Positions 42,322 through 50,549 of a stretch of DNA of 64,000 bases are shown here, piece after piece. The notes under the pieces are model-generated. The model did not search any database and was not told where the DNA came from. It saw nothing but the letters and a program-made list of their open reading frames with translations. Source of the stretch: Sphingobacteriales bacterium 46-32 (GTDB lineage: Bacteria > Bacteroidota > Bacteroidia > Chitinophagales > Chitinophagaceae); NCBI GenBank assembly GCA_001898485.1, contig MKTY01000024.1, positions 62,001 to 126,000 on the forward strand, read 5' to 3'. The stretch's first letter is position 1. Every line of letters starts with the position of its first letter. Position numbers and translations under genes: made by a program.

Positions 42322-43573
42322 ATTATTATTAAAGGGACTGTTAATTGGAGCCCTGTCACTGCTGTTACTCATACCTGCCTATTTTGTTCGTGATCTTATA
42401 GAAGAGCGGGAAGCCCGACAAAAAGAAGCTATAGCTGAGGTAAGCGGCCGCTGGGCTGGTTCGCAACAGCTGCTGGCGCCTGTGCTCGTTGTGCCATATT
42501 GGGAAACGGTGGAATACAGCAATGGTTCAAATGAATCGGTTCGCCGCCTGGCATATGTGCTGCCCGATAAATTAAGTATCAATGGTCAGCTAAAACCTGA
42601 GCAAAGGCATCGCGGTATTTATGATGTGATGCTATATAGCTCCGACCTGCAGATAGACGGCCGTTTTGATCCTTTGCCCCTGCAGCAGCTGCAGTTGAGT
42701 GCAGAAAAAGTTATCTGGAATGAAGCATATGTGGCTATGGGCGTAACGGATGCAAAGGGGTTGCGGGATGAACTCCAGTTGAAATGGAATGATTCCATGT
42801 ATACCTTAAATCCGTCGCGCTTCGATACAGGGTTTTTGAAGGAAGGTTTTTCTACCCCGGTCTCCATAGCACCTGGAGAAACAATCACGTTTTCTGCACA
42901 GGTAAAACTACAGGGGTCAGGTGAGTTGTTGTTTTTGCCTACCGGAAAATCGACTGATGTAAAACTAAGTTCCGTTTGGAAAGAGCCCAGTTTTTCGGGA
43001 GCTACATTGCCGGATTATACACTCAGTAGTGCTGGCTTTACAGCACAGTGGAAAAGTATGGCCCATACACGCAATTTTCCCCAGGCCTGGAAAAATCAAA
43101 CCTATCAGTTGCAGTCTGCAGCAATGGGCGTAAATCTTTTTATACCGGTAAATGGCTATCAGAAAACCATGCGTTCTGTTAAGTATGCATTGTTATGTAT
43201 TGTACTCACGTTTGCCGCATTCTTTTTGGTGGAAACGGCCGGCAAACGTTCGGTGCATCCATTGCATTATGGACTGGTGGGTGTGGCGCTTATTCTTTTT
43301 TATACCCTGCTGCTTTCCGTTTCGGAATATGCGGGTTTCGATACGGCATATATAGTGGCAGCCGCAGCTACAATCGGGTTAATCACCCTGTTTTTGAAAT
43401 CTGTGTTACAATCGGGCCGGTTGGCCGCAATAATGGCGTTTGTGCTGGCGCTTCAGTACGGATATATTTTCGTGGTATTGCAACTGCAGGATAGTGCATT
43501 GCTGGTAGGCAGTATTGGATTATTTGTGGTGCTGGCAGTGATCATGTATTTCTCACGCAGAATAAAATGGTAG
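42281..43573 (+). CDS. creD: CreD-like inner-membrane protein
   Basis: 430 aa, normal for CreD. One N-terminal helix (about 12-32, LLLKGLLIGALSLLLLIPAY), a large periplasmic beta domain (about 45-295; WAGSQQLLAPVLVVPYWE, RHRGIYDVMLYSSDLQIDG), then about six C-terminal helices (ALLCIVLTFAAFFLVETAG, HPLHYGLVGVALILFYTLLL and others). CreD is the main output of the CreBC regulon in E. coli and affects envelope integrity and beta-lactam/colicin tolerance. Here, control by the nearby winged-helix protein through O2 is inferred. The start overlaps DUF1361 by 41 bp. Confidence 0.93.
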   Translation: MEQTTKESLWQKSKLLLKGLLIGALSLLLLIPAYFVRDLIEEREARQKEAIAEVSGRWAGSQQLLAPVLVVPYWETVEYSNGSNESVRRLAYVLPDKLSINGQLKPEQRHRGIYDVMLYSSDLQIDGRFDPLPLQQLQLSAEKVIWNEAYVAMGVTDAKGLRDELQLKWNDSMYTLNPSRFDTGFLKEGFSTPVSIAPGETITFSAQVKLQGSGELLFLPTGKSTDVKLSSVWKEPSFSGATLPDYTLSSAGFTAQWKSMAHTRNFPQAWKNQTYQLQSAAMGVNLFIPVNGYQKTMRSVKYALLCIVLTFAAFFLVETAGKRSVHPLHYGLVGVALILFYTLLLSVSEYAGFDTAYIVAAAATIGLITLFLKSVLQSGRLAAIMAFVLALQYGYIFVVLQLQDSALLVGSIGLFVVLAVIMYFSRRIKW

Positions 43574-44000
43574 ATTCCGGGGCTATACTGAAAGGCGGTA
43601 ATGGCTACATTCGGATTTTAGCCCGGTTTAGCTCTCTATTGAAACTCTTTATCTGTGGTACTCGGTGTTTTCAGCGGGCAAAGTTTCCCGCAGATGGCGC
43701 AGAGTACCGCAGATAAATCTTTGAGAAAAATACAATGATGGTACTTCGGGTGTGGCGGCAAAAAGAGGGAATTAAGCGCATATACGAAGCAGGGGTACAA
43801 TTTTTTGCGGGTCGTAAACAATTCGATCATTTCCCATTTAACCGCTCGGTCAGAAACTTCGGACCGAAACTTCTGGACAGCACCCTATTCGTCATTGCAA
43901 CAGTAAAGCGTTTCGGATAAAACTATTCTCTTTTATTTTCTCCGGACAACAGTGATTTTCAAATCGCCAAATTTTCGAATCATTGAACTGGGGTTTTGAT
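43574..44000. other. Gene-free interval with one long hairpin, otherwise nothing recognised
   Basis: Between creD and the terminator at 44001. It holds the inverted repeat at 43648-43717 and an unsupported 61-codon reading frame (43735-43920). No RNA gene or promoter was recognised. Confidence 0.5.
43648..43717. repeat. Long hairpin-forming inverted repeat
   Basis: TTTATCTGTGGTACTC (43648-43663) pairs with GAGTACCGCAGATAAA (43702-43717) at 15 of 16 positions, with a nested GCGGG/CCCGC stem (43674-43678, 43687-43691). The CGCAGAT/GCGCAGAG words suggest a dispersed palindromic repeat or its remnant. Confidence 0.65.
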
Positions 44001-44047
44001 CAATAAAAAGAGGCTGTCTCTACTTTTGAGACAGCCTCTTTTTATTG
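44001..44047. terminator. Strong bidirectional terminator before the TolB/Omp85-like gene end
   Basis: A perfect 20-bp stem (44001-44020 with 44028-44047, core GAGGCTGTCTC/GAGACAGCCTC) with A- and T-runs on the outside and a 7-nt loop. It serves the minus-strand 1118-aa gene and any plus-strand read-through from creD. Confidence 0.92.
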
Positions 44048-44059
44048 GTATAAATTTTA

Positions 44060-47000
44060 TCAGAAATCAAATCCCATGGCAAAGTACCATTTGGGTTTGT
44101 TACGGAATACGCCATTCATTTCCCATGCAGCATCCACACGTATGAAATAACCCAGCAGGGTAGAGCGGGCGCCAAAACCATAGCCGCCGGCAAAGGGACC
44201 AAGACCGCCAGCTTTAAATCGAACGCTGGGAGTATTGGGATTGTTGGGGTCATTGTAAAAGTTTTGCGGACGCTGGATGTTTTTAAGATCACCAGCCCAG
44301 GCTGTACCGAAATCAACAAACTGCACCAGCTGGAAGTTGCGTAAAAAGGCATTGTTGATGGGTTTGTTGAAGAAGGTGGTGAAAACCGGTACGCGGATTT
44401 CACTATTCAGCACAACGGCATTATTGCCGTTGGCGACATTCTGGTTAAAGCCGCGCACATTCACAGCAAGCGACTGATAAGTATATGGCTCGGTAGGAAT
44501 GTTGCCATTGTTGAATTTTGGATTAAACCAGTTGTCTACGCCGCCCAGGTAATAGATTACCTTCTGGTCGCCGAAGGAGAAATCGCCGGCAGCCCGTACC
44601 GCCCAGATCAGGTTGCGGTAGATGGGCAGGTAGTGACGGGCATCCACACCCAGATTAAACATGAATTTACCATCTGTGTTACGTTTGGCCATCTGGGTAA
44701 ACCAGTCAGCAAAGATTTTGTAACGCAGGCCATGCCAGATATTGGAGGCGGGGTTGAGGGTGTTGTCGTATACGTATTCGAGGCTAAACTGGCCATAAGT
44801 CAGCTTATTGTCGGGTACTTCGGCAGACGCGGGATCAATCGCTCCCAGCACCTGGCGGTCGAAGCGGGGGCCAATAGTAGCGCGCAGGCTACGGATACGG
44901 TCGAGCGGATAGCGCAGCCGTGCGAGGTAGTAGTTGGAGAACTCTTTACCCGGGTAGCCTGCACCACCAACATCAAAGGTTACCGAGTTGCTGCTACGGA
45001 AATACGTGAATCCCCAGTCGAGCCGTTTACGCAGGTTATAAAATTCAAAAAGTACATCGTTGTCTCGAAGATTGGGTGCAATGCGAATACCTCCGGTAAA
45101 TTTCACATCTTCCATCAGATCGGAAGTGCCTACACGGATAAGGCCATTGAAATCTGAACCGTTTGAGAGCTGTATAGGGCCATATCCACCCCCGTACGGC
45201 TGAAACTTATTAACAGCCAGTACTGAGTTGTTGAAACCTGTTACCGCATAATCTGCAAAAAATTTGGGTGGGCGGTATTCATACAGTTTGGCTTTGCGAA
45301 GTGGTGTTTCTTTCTCCACTGCTGTGGTGCTTACTACTTCTCCTACCTTGCTGTCTGTTTTTTCTTCTTCGAATTCGCTCTGGAAGAAATTGTCTTTTCG
45401 TTTGGTACTGTCAGGTACATTGCCGGAAGGGGCATTGATGACGGGTCTGAACGATTTTTTCCGGTCGTTGTCCATCACCTGTTTCATATACTCTGTGGGG
45501 CGGGCATTGATGTTACGGCGGCGCAGGGTATTTTCATCGACCCGCAACCGGTACAACAGTTTTACATCACCCAGTTTTACCACCTCGCTTACCTGCTGGT
45601 TGTCGCCGGCGGTACGGGTTTCGAGCAGGCTGCTCTGGTAGTTGGTGAGTGAAAAAACATACGCTGAATCGTTGGTAACGGAGATGTAACCGACCGAATC
45701 GATATCGGTTTTACCCCATTCATTGAGTACACTGTCTACTTCTGCCAGCGGCGGATTACGTAATACTTCATCGCCAATAAAAATCAGGGTATCCAGTCCG
45801 GCACGTTCTGTACGGAAGAAACCTGCATACCGGTTATTGATACCGTTTTCATCGCTCACAAAAGTGAAGTGAGAACTGTTGTATTGTGAGGGGAAACGGG
45901 CGTTGCCGTATTTGAGTGAGGTGAGCTGCGATATTTGTTTGAAATCTGATTTGTTCCAGTTGTCAACCAGGAATATGTTGAAGTGCTGGCCAGGTAAAGA
46001 GTCTTCTGTGCTGGCTGCCTGTGCCGTGGGGCGGTTACTGGAATAGATAATACCTGTTTTGTTGGGGAACGCTACAAACGCAGGATCCAGGTCGTCATAC
46101 ACATCATTCGTGATCTGGTCATAACTCTGCTTGTCGAGTTTGTAAACAAAAATATCGGTCTGACCACTGCGAATGGCGCTCAGGAGCAGTGTATTGTTGT
46201 CGAGCATATATTTCATATCCTGCACCTGGTCAAACATGGGCAGTTCCTGTTTCATGATGCGTACCCGGCGTACGGCATCGTATACAAACAGGTTAAGTTT
46301 TCCCTGTTGTGAATACAGCACGGCAATTCGGGTGCCTTTGCCATCCCATGCAATAATGGGATAGTTGGGATTTTTTTCATCTTCTCTTGAGCGATGGCCG
46401 AAACGTAACAGGACTTTACGGTTCACAAAATTCTCATTGAGCACAACAGAGTAGATGCCCTGTTTGAATTCTACGACCACATAGGTGAAGCTTTTGGGAT
46501 TGGGATTGGCATTGAAGCGGATGAAATCTTTTTTGCCAATCACCTCGCTTACGCCCAGTTGTCCCTTGGGGGCATTGCGGCGGCCGCGAATGTCTTTATA
46601 ATACTGCTGAGGCATGTCGTTCATGAATTGCTTCAGCAGGTCCTTAAATTTCATCTTGGCCAACTTCTGAGAGGCATTGTTGAGATTGCGGTAAATACGT
46701 GCCAGGTAGAGGAAATAAGTGACTTTGTTTTTGCCATATTTGTCGGCAATGTATTTCCAGAAAGCATGACCGGCGAGATTGGGTTTGGCAAATGCAAAAT
46801 GGTAAAACGTACGATAGGTGCCGGCCAGCATTACACCGCGAAGTTCATCGTCGAGGGCGGGGCTCCAGTTTTCGGCAGCATATTCCACATATCCGTCAGT
46901 CAGCCATTTGGGGAGGTCAAGAAGGGCCTGGTTGGCAGCGAATTCGCCCAGGTCATCGCCAAAAAGCTGGTTGTCTACAAGCACTTTGGCAAGGCCCTGG

Positions 47001-47416
47001 CGGATCTGGCGGCGCAGGTTATCGTGATTGCCATCAAAGTAGACCAGCATTTTATTGTTGACCAGTTTGGTTACACCGCCTGTATTTTGCCAGTCAAGGG
47101 CGAGGCCGATGTTAGACTGCTGCATTTCATCAAAATTGTTGTATACCACAATGTTGATGCGGCGTTGCAGGGCTTCTTCCACAAACTCTTCAATGCCGGG
47201 CAATTCCATTTCTGCAATCTGGGTCACATATTTACCCAGTCCGAGGCCATCTTCACTGAAATAGGTATTGAAGTTTTCTGTCTGGTAATACCTCCATTTG
47301 AATTTTTGGTATTGCACCCGGTTTTTACCAAACTCTACCGTACTCACCTGCGCACCGGCCATCATCCAGGTTCCACACAGAAAGCAGCCAATCAGGCCTA
47401 ATTTTATTTTCCTCAT
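44060..47416 (-). CDS. TolB-like propeller / Omp85-like barrel protein (1118 aa)
   Basis: Signal peptide LGLIGCFLCGTWMMAGAQ. Residues about 25-270 resemble a gluzincin peptidase (Peptidase_MA): LDLPKWLTDGYVEYAAENW keeps the downstream Glu region, but the expected HExxH position reads RRQIRQGLAKVL, so it is probably catalytically dead. About 290-650 is a TolB/WD40-like propeller (NPNYPIIAWDGKGTRIAVLY, DPAFVAFPNKTGIIYSSNRP). From about 720 to the end is an outer-membrane barrel of the surface-antigen/BamA type (LARLRYPLDRIRSLRATIGP, KAGGLGPFAGGYGFGARS, ending WYFAMGFDF with terminal Phe). Such three-part proteins are seen in Bacteroidota; function unknown. Confidence 0.82.
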   Translation of the reverse strand: MRKIKLGLIGCFLCGTWMMAGAQVSTVEFGKNRVQYQKFKWRYYQTENFNTYFSEDGLGLGKYVTQIAEMELPGIEEFVEEALQRRINIVVYNNFDEMQQSNIGLALDWQNTGGVTKLVNNKMLVYFDGNHDNLRRQIRQGLAKVLVDNQLFGDDLGEFAANQALLDLPKWLTDGYVEYAAENWSPALDDELRGVMLAGTYRTFYHFAFAKPNLAGHAFWKYIADKYGKNKVTYFLYLARIYRNLNNASQKLAKMKFKDLLKQFMNDMPQQYYKDIRGRRNAPKGQLGVSEVIGKKDFIRFNANPNPKSFTYVVVEFKQGIYSVVLNENFVNRKVLLRFGHRSREDEKNPNYPIIAWDGKGTRIAVLYSQQGKLNLFVYDAVRRVRIMKQELPMFDQVQDMKYMLDNNTLLLSAIRSGQTDIFVYKLDKQSYDQITNDVYDDLDPAFVAFPNKTGIIYSSNRPTAQAASTEDSLPGQHFNIFLVDNWNKSDFKQISQLTSLKYGNARFPSQYNSSHFTFVSDENGINNRYAGFFRTERAGLDTLIFIGDEVLRNPPLAEVDSVLNEWGKTDIDSVGYISVTNDSAYVFSLTNYQSSLLETRTAGDNQQVSEVVKLGDVKLLYRLRVDENTLRRRNINARPTEYMKQVMDNDRKKSFRPVINAPSGNVPDSTKRKDNFFQSEFEEEKTDSKVGEVVSTTAVEKETPLRKAKLYEYRPPKFFADYAVTGFNNSVLAVNKFQPYGGGYGPIQLSNGSDFNGLIRVGTSDLMEDVKFTGGIRIAPNLRDNDVLFEFYNLRKRLDWGFTYFRSSNSVTFDVGGAGYPGKEFSNYYLARLRYPLDRIRSLRATIGPRFDRQVLGAIDPASAEVPDNKLTYGQFSLEYVYDNTLNPASNIWHGLRYKIFADWFTQMAKRNTDGKFMFNLGVDARHYLPIYRNLIWAVRAAGDFSFGDQKVIYYLGGVDNWFNPKFNNGNIPTEPYTYQSLAVNVRGFNQNVANGNNAVVLNSEIRVPVFTTFFNKPINNAFLRNFQLVQFVDFGTAWAGDLKNIQRPQNFYNDPNNPNTPSVRFKAGGLGPFAGGYGFGARSTLLGYFIRVDAAWEMNGVFRNKPKWYFAMGFDF

Positions 47417-47499
47417 ATAATCGTTTGCTGTTTCTTAATCAGTTTAAATCGTTGTTTTTGGATTCAGTGTTGCCGCAGTTGCCTGGTTGGTTTAAACTT

Positions 47500-47507
47500 T
47501 ATCTTTG
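47500..47507 (+). promoter_or_regulatory. -7 box (TATCTTTG) for the MBL hydrolase gene
   Basis: Perfect TAnnTTTG with TTG at 47479-47481, 18 nt upstream, as the -33 element. The implied leader is about 75 nt. Confidence 0.55.
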
Positions 47508-47586
47508 GCGCTGTTGTCAGCAGGGGCTGAGCAGCTTACAAATTTACCGGAAACGAGTCTATATTTAAAAATACGAAAAACCCATC

Positions 47587-48228
47587 ATGTTAACTGTTAA
47601 GACGTTCACTTTTAACCCCGTTCAGGAAAATACATACCTGTTATATAACGATCAGGGCGACTGTTGCATTATAGACCCGGGATGCTATTTTGACGAAGAA
47701 AAGAACAGGCTGCGGCAGGCTATTGAAAATGCCGGGTTAAGACCGGTATTGCTGCTCAATACGCACTGCCACCTCGATCACGTATTTGGCAATCAGTTTG
47801 TAGCCGATACCTGGGGTTTGCAGCCACATATCCACGAAAAAGAACGCCCCGTACTGGATCGTGCTGCAGAAGCCGGTCTGCGCTGGCAGCTGCCTTTTGT
47901 AAACTATACCGGTCCCGTGCACCTGCTCGAGGCTGGTGACCTCGTCAAACTTGGCGGCGACAGCATGAGCGTGCTGTTCACTCCCGGGCATTCACCCGGC
48001 AGCATCTCTTTCCATAACGCGGCTCAGCATTTTGTAATCGGCGGTGACGTATTGTTTCAGGGCAGTATAGGCCGTACCGACCTGCCGGGCGGAGACTATG
48101 ATACGCTTATTGACAGTATAAAAACACAATTGCTGCCATTGCCCGATGATACAATCGTCTATTCTGGTCACGGGCCAGCCACTACCATTGGCCGCGAACG
48201 GCGTAACAATCCTTTTTTGCAGGATTAG
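47587..48228 (+). CDS. MBL-fold metallo-hydrolase (glyoxalase II-like)
   Basis: 213 aa with the dinuclear-zinc motif NTHCHLDHVFGNQFV (about 58), further ligands FTPGHSPGSISFH (about 132), VIGGDVLFQGSIGRTDLPGGD (shared with the YcbL group) and the final YSGHGPATTIGRERRNNPFL. The closest group is the small glyoxalase II-like hydrolases; lacking the long C-terminal substrate domain of GloB, the thioester substrate is not certain. Single gene. Confidence 0.92.
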   Translation: MLTVKTFTFNPVQENTYLLYNDQGDCCIIDPGCYFDEEKNRLRQAIENAGLRPVLLLNTHCHLDHVFGNQFVADTWGLQPHIHEKERPVLDRAAEAGLRWQLPFVNYTGPVHLLEAGDLVKLGGDSMSVLFTPGHSPGSISFHNAAQHFVIGGDVLFQGSIGRTDLPGGDYDTLIDSIKTQLLPLPDDTIVYSGHGPATTIGRERRNNPFLQD

Positions 48229-48264
48229 TTTAATTGTTTGATTGTTATTTATTTAGTGCTTTTT

Positions 48265-49758
48265 CTACCGCAGGAACCTGCCTATGAGGGGTAGTTTCTG
48301 AAACTCCTTTTTTTCTACATTGAGTATAAACCAGGTGAACAGGGCCAGCAATGCTGTGGCAAATCCGTAATTAAAATACGGGCTGCTGATCCAGTAAGTA
48401 AGTAGCAGGTGAATCCAGTATAGCAGTAATACGATCACCATATAGGCTACCAGTTTTTTCCAGGCGTAGGGAATCCGGTATTCCCGCTGGCCCCAAACAA
48501 ATGAAATCACCATCATGGAACCATAGCAGAAAAATGTAGCCCAGGCGCAGGCCATATAGCCGAAACGGGGTATAAACAGATAGTTGATCAGTATGGTGAT
48601 GCCAGCACCGATGAGAGTAATACTAGCCCCGGCCCGGGTTTTATTGGTGAGTTTATACCAGATGCTCAGATTATAATAGATGCCCAGAAACATATTGGCA
48701 AAAAGCAGGATCGGAACCACCTTTAAACCTTCCCAGTATACTTTCTGACCCAGGAAATGTTTCCAGATATCGAGGTAGAGGGTCACAACGAGAAACATGC
48801 CGCAGACAGCAATGACAAAGAATTTCATAACCCGGGCGTAAGTGCGTTGCGGATTTTCGCCCTGAGCCTGCTTGAAGAAAAAGGGTTCGGCGCCCAGCCT
48901 GAAGGCCTGCACAAAAAGAGTAATGAGGATAGAGAGTTTATAGCAGCCGCTATAGATGCCCACTTCTGTTTTGGAATCGGCAGCGGTGGACCACCATTCC
49001 AGCATAAAACGATCAAGCGTTTCGTTGATCATACCGCCAAAACCTGCAATGACCAGCGGCAGGGAATAGATCATAATCTCCTTCCACAGAGCGGTATTGA
49101 ATTTCCATTTAAAGGACGAAAACTCTTTCCACAGCAGGATAAAGGTGAAAATGGACTGGGCAAGATTGGCAATCAGAATATAGGTAATGGCATTGTCTTT
49201 TTTGTAAAATGCAGCGATGGCGCCGTCAGGGTTTTTGGCAACCAATGCCGGGCAAACACTCAGAAAAAAGATGGTGAGGCCAATATTGATAATAATGCCG
49301 GCGATGCGTACAAAGGCGTATTTGATGGGACGGCCCTGCTGCCGTAGCCGGGCAAATGAGATAGTGGTCAGCGCATCGAAACCGATGATAAAAGCGGCCA
49401 GTGTAATATAATTGGGGTGATCTTCTACGGCGGTGAGACTGGCCAGGGTGTTGCGGAAAAGCAACATCGTGCCGGTAAAAGTAATCGTACTTACCAGCAG
49501 CGAAATAGTGATGGTACTGTAAACGTCCTCTGCCTGGTCTTTGCGCTGGATGTATCGGAAATAGGCTGTCTCCAGGCCATAGGTAAAAAGGATATTCAGA
49601 AAGGAAATGAGGGCATAGATAAGACTCATTTCCCCATAAACACTGGTAAAAAGGGTGCCGGTGAGATACGGAGTGAGCAGATAATTGAGAAAACGGGCGG
49701 CAATGGAACTTGCCCCGTACCAAAATGTTTGTCCTGCCAGTTGTTTTATTCCGCTCAA
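48265..49758 (-). CDS. Oligosaccharide flippase / polysaccharide biosynthesis MATE-like protein
   Basis: 497 aa with about 14 membrane helices, MOP/Wzx-like. N-terminal SGIKQLAGQTFWYGASSIAA and LNYLLTPYLTG are typical of the flippases that translocate lipid-linked glycans; FRLGAEPFFFKQAQGENP is another family block. The start codon is TTG at 49758; no in-frame ATG lies between the -7 box at 49778-49785 and this codon, and the family N-terminus begins exactly here. No glycosyltransferase cluster is adjacent, so the cargo is unknown. Confidence 0.9.
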   Translation of the reverse strand: MSGIKQLAGQTFWYGASSIAARFLNYLLTPYLTGTLFTSVYGEMSLIYALISFLNILFTYGLETAYFRYIQRKDQAEDVYSTITISLLVSTITFTGTMLLFRNTLASLTAVEDHPNYITLAAFIIGFDALTTISFARLRQQGRPIKYAFVRIAGIIINIGLTIFFLSVCPALVAKNPDGAIAAFYKKDNAITYILIANLAQSIFTFILLWKEFSSFKWKFNTALWKEIMIYSLPLVIAGFGGMINETLDRFMLEWWSTAADSKTEVGIYSGCYKLSILITLFVQAFRLGAEPFFFKQAQGENPQRTYARVMKFFVIAVCGMFLVVTLYLDIWKHFLGQKVYWEGLKVVPILLFANMFLGIYYNLSIWYKLTNKTRAGASITLIGAGITILINYLFIPRFGYMACAWATFFCYGSMMVISFVWGQREYRIPYAWKKLVAYMVIVLLLYWIHLLLTYWISSPYFNYGFATALLALFTWFILNVEKKEFQKLPLIGRFLR

Positions 49759-49777
49759 AAGAATACTGATTTCCGTA

Positions 49778-49785
49778 CAAATGTA
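49778..49785 (-). promoter_or_regulatory. -7 box (TACATTTG) for the flippase gene
   Basis: Perfect TAnnTTTG on the minus strand, 19 nt before the TTG start at 49758. TTTG occurs 13 nt upstream, a shorter spacing than usual. Confidence 0.55.
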
Positions 49786-49862
49786 ACGGCTACCTGTTCA
49801 AAAACCGAATTATTACCTGTTCTGCTCTTCCGGTAGCCATGCAACCGTTTTAGCCTTTCTGC

Positions 49863-49870
49863 TATCTTTG
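49863..49870 (+). promoter_or_regulatory. -7 box (TATCTTTG) that decides the start of the coiled-coil protein
   Basis: Perfect TAnnTTTG. An ATG directly follows (49871) and would lie at or before the expected transcription start. The ATG at 49886 lies just after it and begins the signal peptide, so it is the better start. Confidence 0.6.
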
Positions 49871-49885
49871 ATGAAAATTCACAAT

Positions 49886-50542
49886 ATGAGAGTCGTACTG
49901 TTATTGCTGCTGGCAGCCTTTATGTGGCCTGCCGGTTCGTTTGCCCAGGCTTATGAAAGCCAGCTGACCTATGAGAAAAAGAAGCAAAAAGCCATGAGCA
50001 TGGATTATAACTTTTCGCAGGAGGCTGTGGAGAATGCGATTGTTAAGAAGATTGAAGATATGGGCACTCTTGGTAAAGTACAGAAGGGACTTTTTAATAA
50101 GGATAAAGGGTTTATTGTTTTTAAAGATGCGGTAATCAGTGATGTGAGCGATGAGCGGATGGATTATATCATTAAAGTGGATCGTAAGAGCCGGAAGGAA
50201 AAAGATGCGTCCTCTCTTTCGATTATCATAAATAAAGACGGCCAGGATGCGCTTCCGGCCATGGATGCCGCGTCAATAGGAAAAGTGAAAGCATTTCTCA
50301 GCAATCTCTACCCGGATATTGAAGAAGCTAACCTCGAGCTTCAGATTAAATCGCAGGATGAGGTAGTAGTAAAGGCCGAGAAAAAATTTAAAGACCTGCA
50401 GGACGAAAAAGCTGATCTGGAAAAAAAGCTGAAGAAAAACCAGGAAGACCTGGAACGCCAGCAGAAGGAAATTGAGAATCAACGAGCCTCACTTGACCTG
50501 CTGAAAGGAAAACGCAAAGTACCTGCAGCATCCAATCCCTGA
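49886..50542 (+). CDS. Exported coiled-coil protein of unknown function
   Basis: 218 aa. Signal peptide RVVLLLLLAAFMWPAGSFAQ, then a globular part (about 22-150; KAMSMDYNFSQEAVENAIVK, KVQKGLFNKDKGFIVFKDAV) and a C-terminal coiled coil of about 60 residues rich in Lys/Glu/Gln (LQDEKADLEKKLKKNQEDL). A family name is not recognised; proteins with this order are frequent in Chitinophagaceae. The start at 49886 is preferred over 49868/49871 because of the -7 box. It converges on the peroxidase gene with a 7-bp gap and no terminator visible. Confidence 0.75.
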   Translation: MRVVLLLLLAAFMWPAGSFAQAYESQLTYEKKKQKAMSMDYNFSQEAVENAIVKKIEDMGTLGKVQKGLFNKDKGFIVFKDAVISDVSDERMDYIIKVDRKSRKEKDASSLSIIINKDGQDALPAMDAASIGKVKAFLSNLYPDIEEANLELQIKSQDEVVVKAEKKFKDLQDEKADLEKKLKKNQEDLERQQKEIENQRASLDLLKGKRKVPAASNP

Positions 50543-50549
50543 TCTGTAA

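Noticed and set aside
43735-43920. 61-codon open frame in the gap after creD
   Set aside because: Basic, low-complexity peptide without signal, membrane segment or homology pattern; begins just after a repeat hairpin. Not enough support for a gene.
46559-47401. 280-codon plus-strand open frame opposite the TolB/Omp85-like gene
   Set aside because: It is fully antisense to a gene with clear signal peptide and domains; the predicted peptide has no recognisable features and such long shadows are common opposite GC-rich codon thirds.
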